Origin: Blasia pusilla
Taxonomy: Eukaryota; Marchantiophyta; Marchantiopsida; Blasiales
Assembly (NCBI GenBank): GCA_050084515.1
Contig: CM114273.1
Coordinates: 8,804,001 to 8,868,000 of the forward strand
DNA length: 64,000 nucleotides
Reading direction: 5' to 3'
The position numbers and the translations under genes are program-made. Of this stretch, positions 1 through 10,951 are shown piece by piece. The notes under the pieces are model-generated. The model worked only from the letters and a program-made list of their open reading frames with translations. It made no database searches and was not told the origin of the DNA. How positions within the stretch are numbered: position 1 is the stretch's first letter; every line of letters starts with the position of its first letter.

Positions 1-668
1 CAACTCTGGACATCCCACATAGGTTTATGTCCCCTAAACCACATACATTAATGATGCTCTCATCATCCGTAAAAAACCCAATATGGCAAATAACTAGCCA
101 ATACTCGGAATTCCCTCACACATGCAAGGCAAAAGACCAGAATGGGTCCCCTAAACATTGTCAGTGTTGCTCCTCTCCTCATGAGGCAACTACAAACTTG
201 ATCCCAAATCCGTCATAAAGACAAACTCCTCTAATCAGTAAGTCGTACTCCTTTGGTACTAACGATACTCAAATCTCCTTGATGTGCAGTGTTGTTTCAG
301 AGACACTCGCGGCACAAAATGACTACAAACAGTACGACACTCGAAAATGGGGTGCGGAACTTAGTGGCATACCCACCTCTATTAGCAATACAAGCTCTGC
401 TGCCTAGTAATGGTGTGGCTCTACGATCAAGATGGTGCAGTGCAACCACAAGCGACACAACACACAAATCAATGCCACGTTGCGGCTATTGCCGTCACGG
501 CACGGTACTTGATCGTCATCTAGCGGCCCCTGCCTCAAGACATAGCAGAGCGGAACAAAAAATCAATCCCCATAAATCAAAAGGTCATCTACCATCGCTA
601 GAAGGTATTGGAAAATAGTCGTTGTGCAACACGTTAACGGTGGATGACAACACAATTGCACTGGTCCT
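1..668 (-). mobile_element. Copy F, left part: older methyltransferase retroelement interrupted by copy A
   Basis: Positions 1 to about 620 match 9019 to about 9610 of copy A, in the same orientation. The shared text starts at 'caactctggacatcccaca' in F and 'caactccggacatcccaca' in A. This is the start-of-gag and leader region of the family. The match stops near copy A's left end, and a further leader match resumes beyond A's right end (about 11380-11720). F therefore looks like an older copy split by A. No intact coding region remains; the small open frames here are by-products of the repeat. Confidence 0.75.
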
Positions 669-796
669 TGTCATGCGCATACACATCGCTACACAACATA
701 CATCGCTGTCACCGAACACAAACACAAACACGCATGATCCCATGCTAACTCATGGCATCCAAACAACGAGACAAGAAAAACCAAAATATCTCCAAT
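669..796 (-). repeat. Terminal repeat Y2 of copy A (128 bp)
   Basis: This 128-bp segment is a near-exact direct repeat of 1313-1440. On the - strand it runs from ATTGGAGATATTTT to GCGCATGACA and forms the extreme 3' end of the element. It follows S2 directly. The same segment ends copy B (42689-42802). Confidence 0.88.
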
Positions 797-1310
797 TAAA
801 GTAAGCTCCAATCTCTCTCTCCACCATCTCACACCATAGCTCTCAAAGGTGTGCACTCTCTCTCATGTCAAACCAAACCCACTCTCCTAATGAGAGGCTT
901 GGGTTACACTCACAAGGCAAGGTACCATAGCTCTGCCGCCTCATGCCAAGAGCTTCAACAAAGAGAGAATGAGCTCTCAAGCTCTCTCTCCTTGAGATAT
1001 ACCCCTCTCCTCTCCCAAGCTCTCTCCATGGTAACCTATTCTCCCAAGTCACCTCCTTGGCTCTTGACCTGATGTAGGAGGTCAAGGGCCACTTACCAAA
1101 AATAGTAAGTTGATCACATACTCAAAATGGTACTTACCTAAAATAGTAAGTTACTCAATATGGCTCCAAATGAGCCAAAACGAAGGGGAAACCTGCTATC
1201 TCAGGTTTCCAAGGGCCTCAGCAGGTCACCCTCGACCTATTGGGCGTGTCCTCCACTACTCATAAAGGCGCTCTATTAGATCCCATCAATCTATCCTAAA
1301 AGACGTGACA
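797..1310 (-). repeat. Terminal repeat S2 of copy A (514 bp)
   Basis: S2 is a direct repeat of S1 (10438-10951), and both are 514 bp. On the - strand it begins TGTCACGTC and ends CTTACTTTA. S2 then passes into Y2, whereas S1 passes into the leader (CAAAGAGAGAATG). It contains CT-rich runs and a conserved 73-80 codon open frame that I regard as non-coding. Confidence 0.9.
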
Positions 1311-1312
1311 AC

Positions 1313-1440
1313 TGTCGTGCGCATACACATCGCTACACAACATACATCGCTGTCACCGAACACACACACAAACACGCATGATCCCATGCTAACTCATGGC
1401 ATCCAAACAACGAGACAAGAAGAACCAAAATATCTCCAAT
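1313..1440 (-). repeat. Repeat Y1 of copy A (128 bp), internal partner of Y2
   Basis: Y1 matches Y2 (669-796) at the same length. On the - strand it starts directly after the polypurine tract and ends GCACGACA. Two nucleotides (GT) then separate it from S2 (TGTCACG). The junction resembles two element ends joined head to tail. Confidence 0.88.
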
Positions 1441-1456
1441 CGCCCCCCTAGCTGGT
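1441..1456 (-). promoter_or_regulatory. Polypurine tract of copy A
   Basis: On the - strand the sequence is CCAGCTAGGGGGGCG, directly before Y1. Copy C has CCAGTTAGGGGGGCGA in the same place (51007-51022). A conserved G run just before the 3' terminal block is the expected plus-strand primer of an LTR-type element. Confidence 0.75.
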
Positions 1457-1619
1457 GGTTAGGTCCCTCTAACTCCAGATAGCCATCTATCCCTACCTAC
1501 CATGACATACATCTCTCGGACGCTAGAGCAAGAAGGTCGGGTGCTCATGTGGCCCCATCGTTAGTCGCCTCCTTGTCATCCATGTCATAGACACAAGTCA
1601 GAATGTAGAACTACCTTCT

Positions 1620-2153
1620 CTATGTACATCTGGGACACATCCATCGTCCCTGAGGAAGCCTAGTGAGAGGTGGCGTCAAACATGCCATATGCCATCCTCT
1701 CGAACACCCATCACAGACTAGCATCGTGGCCGCACCACGGGCAGAACCACACAACATACAACGCAAGCCTGCAGGAACTACTACTAAGCTCGGATCTACT
1801 ATACCATCAATGTTAGGAAGGTGACATGACGCACAATTACGCACATGGTCCTTCCATACCATACCATCGCGTCCCTCCAGCAAGAGAACACCCGATGGCA
1901 AAATGTCACGCACTCTCAGGATAGTGTGCCCTGCAGTCACATCCAACGTCGTCAGTGCTGTTTGCTGCAAATAGACATAATCTCTTTGATGAAACCTCCG
2001 GATAGTTGGTCGACAACCACCATCTCGAATAGTCGCATACCTCAACGTATCCGATGCTGTGCAATCGCCAAGTTCTCGAACGCCATGGGCATCACTCTCG
2101 AAATAACTCAGCCCTCCGAGAACATGCTCGCACCCATACATCTGGGTCATCAA
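1620..2153 (-). CDS. Integrase C-terminal tail plus PHD finger (copy A)
   Basis: This 177-residue open frame is the C-terminal end of the pol polyprotein. Residues 1-120 resemble the tail of a gypsy integrase, with DYVYLQQT and ILPSGVLLLEGRDG. Residues 132-176 form a PHD finger with all eight ligands of the C4-H-C3 pattern: C132, C135, C147, C150, H155, C158, C173, C176. Spacings are x2, x11, x2, x4, x2, x14 and x2, with the usual tryptophan two residues before C173. PHD fingers bind histone H3 tails, so by analogy with integrase chromodomains it may guide integration. The stop lies directly after the last ligand. The frame is separate from the upstream integrase frame, so it is probably not expressed from this copy. 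Confidence 0.87.
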   Translation of the reverse strand: MMTQMYGCEHVLGGLSYFESDAHGVRELGDCTASDTLRYATIRDGGCRPTIRRFHQRDYVYLQQTALTTLDVTAGHTILRVRDILPSGVLLLEGRDGMVWKDHVRNCASCHLPNIDGIVDPSLVVVPAGLRCMLCGSARGAATMLVCDGCSRGWHMACLTPPLTRLPQGRWMCPRCT

Positions 2154-2156
2154 GGT

Positions 2157-3000
2157 TCAAGAGACCTCACCAAAGATCTCGACGAATGGCCGCAGGTAAA
2201 TCGGCTCGCCATAAAGTAGCAAGTACGGTGAAAAAGACGCTAAGGATGCCTGCCTGCTGAATTTGTATCCCATCGCCAACCATGGCAACTGGAGGTCCCA
2301 ATCTCCTAGGTGACCTCTCTGCAAGCCACACTTGCGTAAACCCCTCTTCACCGTCTGCACAACTCTCTCCACTAATCCATCCGCCTCAGGATGATCTCGC
2401 GAAGTCGTGCGGTGGTTGATCAACGCCTGATCACACAAGGCCTGGAACTCACCGCGAAACTCGGTACCCTGGTCTGTCAACACCTCAGCTGGTGCGCCAT
2501 AATGACTCAGCACTCTGTCAAGGAAGGCATAAGCTACTCCCTCACTTGCTTTGTCGGGCAATGCAACCAACTCGATCCACTTCGAGAAGTGCTCGACCAT
2601 CACCAACATATAACGACTATGACGCTCCGTCAAGGGCAAAGGTCCTGCAAAATCCAAACTCCATCTTTACCCTAAGCCCATGATCGGTAATGGATGCAAC
2701 CGTGGAGTCGGAGCATTGAACGATGCTCAGACCCGATCACACACCATGCACCTGGCAACAAACTGCTGAATGTCAGTCTGCATGCCTCGCCACCAATACT
2801 GAATCTGGAGCAAGCTATACGTCCGCTTCACCCCAAAGTGACCCAACTCCTCGTGGGCATGCTTTGCACTAGTCGTGCTCTCGCAAAGGATGCGCTACTA
2901 CGCGTACTCGCCATCCTCCCAAACCCTCAAAACATGTGTCCCCTCCCAACGAAACCGCCTGGCCCGGCCAGAGGATCCGATCCCGCTCTCTAGCATCCAT
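2157..3000 (-). pseudogene. DDE integrase (copy A)
   Basis: The open part (2657-2157) encodes an rve-type integrase core. MDFAGPLP holds the first Asp, TDQGTEF the second, and HPEADGLVERV supplies the Glu about 35 residues later. Upstream fragments carry the HHCC zinc region, including a CMVCDRV match. An in-frame TGA at 2729-2727 follows CDRV, and copy B has the same TGA at 41492-41494. A TAA before the core and frameshifts break it further. The enzyme would insert element DNA into the genome; this copy is inactive. Confidence 0.85.
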
Positions 3001-3201
3001 GGTGCTCGCAAGGTCGCCAAGATGAAGGTACTCTAAGACTACTCCATCATCATGAATATCTCGGCCATTTGTCGTGTCCTCACCGCCTCGGGATCCAAAG
3101 ACTCTCCACTAGACCTCGCCATCGAAGTCTCCATCCTCCGGCTCTCCATAGCCAACATGCCTAAATAGGCTAACGCGTGCCATCCTGGCACCGACTCCTC
3201 A

Positions 3202-4646
3202 TCACTCTCTCCATGCCATCGAGCCCGCCGCATCTCGACTCGGGCATGGGTTACGACTCAACCCATCGCATCCTGGTTGAGCGTTCCAGTCTATGTACCA
3301 CCTGAAAATCATACTCCTGCAACAACAGAGCCCATCTCGCAAGCTTCCCCTGTAAGCTTGCCGGACTCCATCAACCACTTGGTGGTTGATGATCGATGAT
3401 GATGGTAAAGGGATTGCCGAATAAGTAACACCTAAAATGCGCGCGGCCCACACCGACCAAGCACTCACCCTCATCATTTAGCCGCATTTCGCCCGCAACG
3501 TTGTTCAAACGGCTAGCGTAAGCCACCACAAACTCTCTACCCTCATCATCATGTTGGGTGAGCACCGCCCAAGCCCCAACATGCTCCAATCGGTGCAATC
3601 GAAAGGACGCCCGATCGGTCAAGATGGGTGCGGACGTCAACGTCCTGAGCAATCTGAAATGCTCGCTCCTCGCTCATCCCCCAGTGCCACTCGTGATCCA
3701 CCTTGGTGAGCGAGGGGCGGCTTCCAATCGAATCGAATCCCTTGACGTATCGCCGATAGAAGTTCGCCAATCCCATGAATGCGCGAACACGGCTCACATC
3801 TCAGAGGGCGTGGAATGCGTGAGATAGCCTCTACCTTCGTCTGCTAAACACCAAGGCCCCCAGGTATATCGTATGACCCAAGTACTCAATCTGGTCCAAC
3901 TTGCACTTGCCTGGATGTAGCTTAAGCCCATGTAATTGCAATCGCCAAAACACCTCCTCTAGATGTTGCTCATGCTCCTCAACCGTGGCGCTAAAGACTA
4001 CGATGTCATCAATATAACACCTAGCAAAATCCGGACAGCCAAGATCCTATCCATGACCCTGAAACTCAGCCGGCGTTCTTTAACCCAAATGGTAAGAACC
4101 GCCATCGGTACAAACAATCCTTCCCATGAGGATCGATGCCCCAAAATGCCGTCTTCTTCGCTGTCCTCCAATCGATAGGCGGTGATGGTATCCACTCAAA
4201 TCAATGAATCAAGACCTTTGCGTGACCAATCGCATCAAAGATCTCCTCGGGGTGGGCATGGCATACCTATCGGAATTGTCACGCCGATTGATAGGTCGGT
4301 AATCCCCACACATCCGCCTATCCATCCAGTTGCCATGCACATCCTTCTTGGCGGGCATGACAGTGGCAGATGCATACTCCCCATGCGACATCTCCACTAG
4401 TTCTGCTCCGACCAAGTCTTGGCTCCTACTCTCAATCAGAGCCGTCTCCATATCACTGTACCTGTAGGGTCGTCGGAAGATCGGCATATCACTCGACAAC
4501 TCAATGTGGATCCCCGGTCCCTTCAGCGTACCCAAATTCTCCATGCTAAACGCAAAGCAGCTCCTATAACTCATGAGGAACTGATGTATTCGGCGCCGCT
4601 CTCCTCCTGTCAACTTAGGGCCCATATCTGGCTCCCAAGTCTCCAT
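3202..4646 (-). pseudogene. Reverse transcriptase and RNase H (copy A)
   Basis: A 145-residue open frame (4646-4209) holds the gypsy reverse transcriptase fingers, with FRRPYRYSDME, GEYASATVMPAKKDVHGNW and MCGDYRPINR. Downstream fragments give the CYIDDI active site (near 4020), then SRVRAFMGLANFYRRYVKGF. RNase H follows (HDDEGREFVVAYASR and the NPFTIIIDHQP region). The domains are in the normal Ty3/gypsy order but spread over several frames, so no full polyprotein can be made. Copies B and C keep longer open stretches. Confidence 0.85.
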
Positions 4647-4989
4647 CGTGACTACGGTAGGACTCTCCGATGCGGGTATCGGTGGTTGCTATGGTGCAAC
4701 CCCGTCTCGAACAACAACACTCGGCCGCTCTCCTGCAGCCAACTGCAAACTCTGATCTCCTCCACATGCAGTGCCCGAAACCACGCTCGATGCTGTGGCT
4801 ATCATCTCCTTGTGTACCTTCAAAACATCCCAAGAAGTCCAAGGGTGTCTCTCCCGATCTCCCCTGGTGCGTAGATCTCCTCGGGTCTTGCCCCCAGCCA
4901 CTGCCTCCACCGTCTCGGTAGGCATGGGGTCACCAACGCAACCGCTGTGCTCTGTCGCGATCTCATACGACGTTGCTCAGCCGCTCCCA

Positions 4990-5990
4990 AGCTGAGGATC
5001 CATGTCAAGCAATTCAGGTCCATCGCCTAACCCAAGACATGGCGTCGTGATGCCTCTGACACTGATGGTACTGCCGTCACTCCTGTGGGAAATCCCATCG
5101 CTCGCTCTCTCTCGTCGGCGTTGGGCTCCACCAACCGCTGAACCTGGTCATCCCAAACCAAGCCAGGACCGGCCTCCTTGTATGCATAGGAAGCGGGAAA
5201 ACTCATAAACGTGGGCAAGGCGCCCGCGCTGCCTACCCTATTGACCACGATCGGTCGGTGGTCGATCATCGTAAATGCCCGCCTTGCACTGTGATTGACG
5301 ACTGGATCCATAATGGAATCCACTAACAAAGGGGAGGCGCGCTCCACTCGTGATCGCCCTCCATAACACCGCATGGGGCACCAAGTTGGTCCACCATCGA
5401 CGCGGGCGATGGGCTCTAGAACCTACACTCGCCGCATCCAAGAACACTGCTTTTGGGCGATCCGGCACGCACTGATGAGCACTCGTCACGACCCGTGACT
5501 GGAGTCTCTAAGATCGGCACATTCTCCGAATGTAGGCGGGAGAATGAGACCGGTGCTCTTGCAATCGCCGTAAGACCCTCAACATCTCCCAAAACAACCT
5601 GGACCGAGTGTCACCAACCCCTGCCTCGTCCAAAGACTCGATTGCCTACGACATGGCCAACCGGCAATGACCAAATCAATGGTCCCTACCGCTCTAAGTC
5701 CTGCGCCCCAACAACAAAATATCCCTCGGTAGGGAACTCGGGTACTTCAGATCGCTGGACCTTGCACAATAAGTCGGGAAAACGAGGCGTAATTGCGCCA
5801 CATGTCGAGTGAGACGCGCCTCCAACATCATCACTCTCCACATACAAATCTTTGTTGTACTCACTCCTGCTGCAAAACAACGGCTAACCCGGTGCTAATC
5901 CCTCCAAAGAGATCTAACACTCGAATACCCTCCTCCGGGTACACCACACAATGGGTGTAGTATCCAAGGGTGTCATCGTAGCACTCCCGC
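4990..5990 (-). pseudogene. DNA cytosine-5 methyltransferase domain (copy A)
   Basis: Homologous to the better preserved domain of copy C. Seen in order on the - strand: motif I remnant (ISLEGLAPG in a shifted frame), a GAQDLER segment, then VIAGWPC with the catalytic Cys codon intact at 5653-5651. AHRPRRWWTNLV (motif VIII) comes next, then EPNADERERAMGFPTGVTAV (motif IX area) and a motif X remnant. Several frameshifts and stops separate these blocks. The domain lies between protease and reverse transcriptase, as in B and C. It would have transferred a methyl group from S-adenosylmethionine to cytosine; this copy is dead. Confidence 0.83.
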
Positions 5991-7560
5991 TACCTCGGGT
6001 TCCTCGGACCCATCACGCTCTGGTGCAAACGCCTCGCTCCACGCATGCTGCGACGCAAGATCGCCAATCGTTGAAGCTCCTCGGCCGAGCCCCACGGCGG
6101 CACCTCCCTCCACGGAATGATGCAGCTACCATAACACTCATCTCCATAGAAATGTCGAACGGAGTATCCTCTGCATGGACATGTCCTCAATCAAATCACT
6201 AGGCCAAGTGATGGCACGCTAAATCTTTGCTAAGGTCGCCATCTCTCCTGGCCGTTGTTCGATCATCGCACTTTGCACTGTGAATCGAACGGGTAATGAG
6301 CTAAGGCGCCCATCACCGACCGCCATCCTGGTCAGAGGACGTTGACTCCTCCCAAGTAATCCAGGGAAAACCCCATCGGGTATAACATCGCTCCACCAAC
6401 CAAGACGTCGAGGACTCAAGATCGATCACTATCGCCTTGCGCGCGCCACGGACTCATATGTAGGATGTCCCGGCGAATCCTCACCACGACCTCTGCCGGG
6501 TGATATCTTGTGGTACTCGCTCCACCCAAGGATGTCTCAGTATCCGAAATGGACAACACTCCACATCGGCTCGTCAAGCCCAATCCTCGAATGACGCTTT
6601 CCCCAACATCAAGGGTTGCGCTCCCAATCCAACAAAGACGCTGGCTGACTAAAAGCTCTACCTCCAGGACTCACCAATTGGAAGACCTCTCCTCGGTTAT
6701 CCAGCAACACAACACCAGGAGAAGCCATGGCACGCTCTATCGCGGGTCTAGCGGGCATCTCCGCCATCCTAGCGACATGACTGCCATGAATCGACGTGGG
6801 ACGGCTCGAGCATCCGCTCCAAGGGCAGGTCCATCACCTCCTCTGCAATCACCTCTCAACGTGATGCAGGAACTCCAACTCTGTGCTCACATAGTGAAGC
6901 GGCCAGCCGAAAAGCCTCGGCGGGCGTACCTCCCAACGTCACAACATCGGAAGCAGAAAATAAAGGAGTGCGGTACACAACGGTGGCCGCCCCCAACAAC
7001 GTGCTCGACACATGCCCCTCTTGAGCATCAACAATAGGAGTCGTCGCACTCACTTCTCCCATCGCCCTCCGTGCTTGCACACCAACAACATTACCAACTC
7101 TCCAGGAACTTTGATGAGGACCCATCGATGGGGTCCTCATCGCTTCGGACAACGTGAAAGATTGAGGAAGCCTAGTGCGTCTCTGGCTTCCCGCTTCCTC
7201 GTGGATCCAACTCTGCGGCTGCTCCATGCGTCACAACCTGCGGCGGCCTCCATCCGGGCAACCCCGACATCCATCCAGGATCCTCCGGATCTCTGGCTGC
7301 TCCATATGATGTCGATGCCACGGATCCGCATCGGGTAACCTCAATGCCATAGCGGCAATCGCTCCTGTAGTTGTTGTATCGGCGACCATCCCGGCCCTCA
7401 CGTCCGGCATCTCCTCGGCGCGCGTCTAGGTGGTGGTACTCCACCTCCTCCACGGGCAGCTCCACCACCCTGTCGGGCAACTCCAGCTCCTCGTCTCCCA
7501 ACGGGACCACCTGGAGCACGATCTCTAGGCCCACCCGGACCGGCTACTCGCTCTGGTGCC
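5991..7560 (-). pseudogene. Protease and linker region (copy A)
   Basis: This stretch lines up with copy C's gag-protease-methyltransferase linker. The segment near 6680-6590 matches the aspartic protease, but the DSGA active site of copy C is replaced by a disrupted LLDWERNP reading followed by a stop. Segments with FTLSEAMRTPSMGP and a VVTLGGTPAEAFRLAASLCEH block are shared with copies B, C and D. The linker has no domain I recognise. Many frameshifts are present. Confidence 0.65.
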
Positions 7561-7569
7561 CTCTCTGGC

Positions 7570-8960
7570 CCTCTGTCCAAACGTAACTCAGGATGTAAAC
7601 TAAAACACTGGCGCGTGTATGACCATACCTCTCACAATAGTCACATCGATAACCTCCTGGTGCAAAGACCATCTCCTCCTCCATCCGAGGCACACGTCCA
7701 TGACCCTAACGAGTGCAATCGGCGATGATGGGCTCCACCACATGACCAACAAGTAATAGTAGGCGGCGGCCGCTGAGCCGCATATGAAGGCGCGGTCTCG
7801 TGGCACGGGCACCTCTCGGTATCCTCCCCGAGCTCGTGGTGCCACAATCGACCTATCTCGAGTCACGTTCTTTGCATAGGTGGTGCGGACAATCGTGGAT
7901 CGCTTCGCCTGAACCCATGGTGGCTACGCTCTCCTCCGCCATGTTGCGCTCAATGTTCTCGGCGGTTCTAAAAACATCTCTCAACGTAGGGGAGGTGTTC
8001 ATAAGAAGCACCCCCTCCCGCACCGTATCCGCAGGTCCGGTCCAAAGATCGCATACCATGACCGATAGCTGAGCCTCTGTCACCCCCGAGTGGCGTTGAT
8101 CAACCGGCGCAAGCGAGTGTAAGCCTCACGCAAACTCTCTCGAGCGCCCGGAAGTCGTGGATGCTCCGCAACTTCTCCGTCCGCACCCCTGGTAGCTCGC
8201 CCTCAACTCAAAGAAAGAACTCAACCACGAGGGGTTGAACTGGGGACGAACCCGACTAGACGGTGCAATGCTCCGTGTGAGTGACCCTCCTAAAACGTCA
8301 CTAGTGGAAGAGGCAAGAGCCTCTCCCGACTCCTCCTCCTCATCGGGAACGACTCCGTCCATGACACATAATGTGGGTCATAGTAGAGCCTCCACGCCTC
8401 GATCTCACATGCATATCTCTGAGAGAACTCATGGTAATCGTCCATGGGCACCCCCTCTAAATGCTGGAACATACCGTTCCATGCTGTAAACGGGTTGAAC
8501 TCTCTAGAGTTCCTGGCCCGCTAGGAGTCGCACCAACTCCTAAACTCTGCTATAAAATCGTGCAACTCAATCGTGCCTACTGCACATGAAAACCTACGCG
8601 GTCCTCTACCCCGGTGGCCGTCCATCTAAATGACGCCTAACCGGTAGGACCACTCACAATGTGTGGCGATGTGCTCACAAACTCCTCTACACCCTCCCCC
8701 TCGTCTGACGATGACACAGAAGGAGGTCGAGGTGGTCCCTCACGTAGAGACCCTCGAAACCTCGCACCACTCTGCGTAAAACCTCTAGAGCTACTCTCGG
8801 GTTCACCACCTCGCCTCTCAAAGTCCCGAACAGACTCCGTGATGACCCTCGTGCCCCTCTCACCCGATCACTCTGAACCTCGTGAGGAATCCCTCAATCA
8901 CTCATCCCAAACATGCGGCACTTGATCTACACTCTCTCTCCCCGAGACGTGTAACGTGCG
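7570..8960 (-). pseudogene. gag (copy A)
   Basis: Matches the gag of copies B and C. MDDYHEFSQRYACEIEAWR lies near 8450-8390, and MNTSPTLRDVFRTAENIERN near 8000-7940. The zinc knuckle near 7690-7620 reads CDYCERYGHT and then loses its last Cys; copy B has one extra G there and keeps the full C-x2-C-x4-H-x4-C pattern. Gag would form the nucleocapsid and bind element RNA. Stops and indels make this copy non-functional. Confidence 0.8.
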
Positions 8961-9689
8961 GCAACACGCGGCGTGGTGCGGCAAATCGACCAGGCTATCA
9001 TCTCATCGAAAACCTACCCTCAACTCCGGACATCCCACAGAGGTCTATGTCCCCTAAACCACATACATAAATGATGCTCTCAACATCCACACATCCAATA
9101 TCCCCAAATAAATCCCAGAATCCCTCACACGTGCAGGGTAAAGGACCAGAATGGGTAACCTGAACACATGTCGATGTCGCTCCTCAGCAACTGCAAATCT
9201 CGACCCCAACTCGATCGTGGAGACAACTCCTCCAATCAGCAAGTCATACTCCTTCCGTATTGATGCTGCTCAAAACTCCTCGATAGGCGGTGTCCCCAAT
9301 GAACGGTGCGGCGTTGCGGCGACGCGGGCGACTCGAACGGCATGGCCCTCGATGGTGGGATGCGGCACTCGGCGACATACCCTCCTCAATCAATAATAAT
9401 CCCACACTCGCTCCACAATGACGGTGCGGCTCGCGTCGAGATGGTGCGGTGCGCCCGCAGCGGCACGGCGCGGCAATCGGTGGCGCGTTGCGGCTACGGG
9501 CGCCACGGCACGATACTCGATCGTCGTCGGCGGCTACCAATCACAACATAGCAAAGATGAAATCAAAACTCAAACACCATAACCGGAGGTCATCGCGCTT
9601 CACCGATTGATGAAGAAAGCTGCGATGACGGTGGCGGCCAAAACAAAGTACGTGGTGGCGACGCAAGTCAAGGAATCAACGAACGTCAT

Positions 9690-9890
9690 GGAAGACCCTC
9701 CACTCCGTAATGGCGGCAATGGCACCCAAAGGGTGGACAATGGACGGTGGACCCTTGACTATGACGGTTGACCGTTGATGGTGACGGCCGACCGATGACG
9801 GTGACGGTTGACCGTTGACAATGACGGTTGACCGTAGACCGGTGATGGTGAATATGATGGCGACGGCCGCCCGGTGTGGCGGCTGATTTA
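9690..9890 (-). repeat. Leader minisatellite of copy A
   Basis: Imperfect tandem repeats of a unit close to 'gatgacggttgaccgttg' fill this part of the untranslated leader. A counterpart in the leader of copy B lies at 34935-35040, so the array is a family property rather than local slippage. Confidence 0.7.
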
Positions 9891-10437
9891 GGGTTTGCAC
9901 GATTTAACCCTAAAAATCGTCTAGCAATGGCAGCTTTACAAGATTGCCCATAACTTTTTGCTCAAAACTCCAAATTGTGCACTATTTGTTGCACAACGTG
10001 CACAGCTTCATGATCTACGCTACCATCAAAAAATATTCAGAATCGGACATTTCAGTAAAAAATTGACGGGGACTGTCGTAAAGCCCAATGTCTCTTTCTC
10101 CTACACAAAATTTGCCAGCGCTCCCGCGCTGATTTCTCCCAACGAAAATGTAACATCTGTAAAAATAAATATCAGCAAGCTACATGGTGCTCCCGAGAGC
10201 ACCAGCATGGGGCAACCCGCCCCCATACTCAATCCCTATCAGAAATTGGGCAGCGCTTACGCGCGCCACTCTTCCACACGAAAAATCGGCAAATGCAAAG
10301 AGTAATGAAAGCAGCCCTTGCTCCGATGAGCACTCCCATGAGCCGCTGAACGGGGAACACGGTCCCCAACTTGCAAAATCAGTGAGTGACCAGCGAGCTC
10401 CCCCATGAAGCTCTCTCACTCTCTCATTCTCTCTTTG
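9891..10437 (-). other. Structured 5' leader of copy A
   Basis: Non-coding sequence between S1 and the minisatellite. It contains several short hairpins. AGCGC-GGGA-GCGCT (10130-10117) and GCGC-GTAA-GCGC (10264-10253) both have GNRA-type loops. A third, with GGTGCTC and GAGCACC arms, lies near 10190-10207. Equivalent hairpins sit in copy B. Hairpins of this kind occur in retroviral packaging leaders; that role here is inference. I see no canonical tRNA primer-binding site after S1. Confidence 0.6.
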
Positions 10438-10951
10438 TAAAGTAAGATCCAATCTCTCTCTCCACCATCTCACACCATAGCTCTCAAAGGTGTGCACTCT
10501 CTCTCATGTCAAACCAAACCCACTCTCCTAATGAGAGGCTTGGGTTATACTCACAAGGCAAGGTACCATAGCTCCGCCGCCTCATGCCAAGAGGTTCAAC
10601 AAAGAGAGAATGAGCTCTCAAGCTCTCTCTCCTTGAGGTATACCCCTCTCCTCTCCCAAGCTCTCTCCATGGTAACCTATTCTCCCAAGTCACCTCCTTG
10701 GCTCTTGACCTGATGTAGGAGGTCAAGGGCCACTTACCAAAAATAGTAAGTTGATCACATACTCAAAATGGTACTTACCTAAAATAATAAGTTACTCAAT
10801 ATGGCTCCAAATGAGCCGAAACGAAGGGGAAACCTGCTATCTCAGGTTTCCAAGGGCCTCAGCAGGTCACCCTCGACCTACTGGGCGTGTCCTCCACTAC
10901 TCATGAAGGCGCTCTATTAGATCCCACCGATCTATCCTAAAAGACGTGACA
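10438..10951 (-). repeat. Terminal repeat S1 of copy A (514 bp)
   Basis: Direct repeat of S2 (797-1310) with equal length. It forms the 5' end of the element (TGTCACGTC on the - strand) and runs into the leader at CAAAGAGAGAATG. The Y block that follows S2 is absent here. Confidence 0.9.

Larger units (their letters stand above)
669..10951 (-). mobile_element. Copy A: complete-length Ty3/gypsy-like element with cytosine methyltransferase and PHD finger
   Basis: Read on the - strand, the order is terminal repeat S1 (10951-10438), leader, gag, protease remnant, cytosine-5 methyltransferase, reverse transcriptase, RNase H, DDE integrase, PHD finger, polypurine tract, Y1, S2, Y2. The ends are TGTCACG... 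and ...GCATGACA. The flanks TCCT (665-668) and TGCT (10952-10955) could be a 4-bp target duplication with one mismatch. Every gene carries frameshifts or stops, so the copy is inactive. It keeps the best PHD finger and the only complete 3' end of its subfamily. The element name and clade cannot be set without database comparison. Confidence 0.88.

Noticed and set aside
843-1085. Conserved 73-80 codon open frames in S1 and S2 (also 10484-10726, 34072-34293 and 42380-42642)
   Set aside because: They recur because the terminal repeat is duplicated. Both strands are open, the composition is driven by CT-rich text, and no known domain is seen.
10300-10437. tRNA primer-binding site of copies A, B and C
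   Set aside because: I looked for TGGTATCA or similar text after S1 in all three copies and saw none. Primer use is unresolved.
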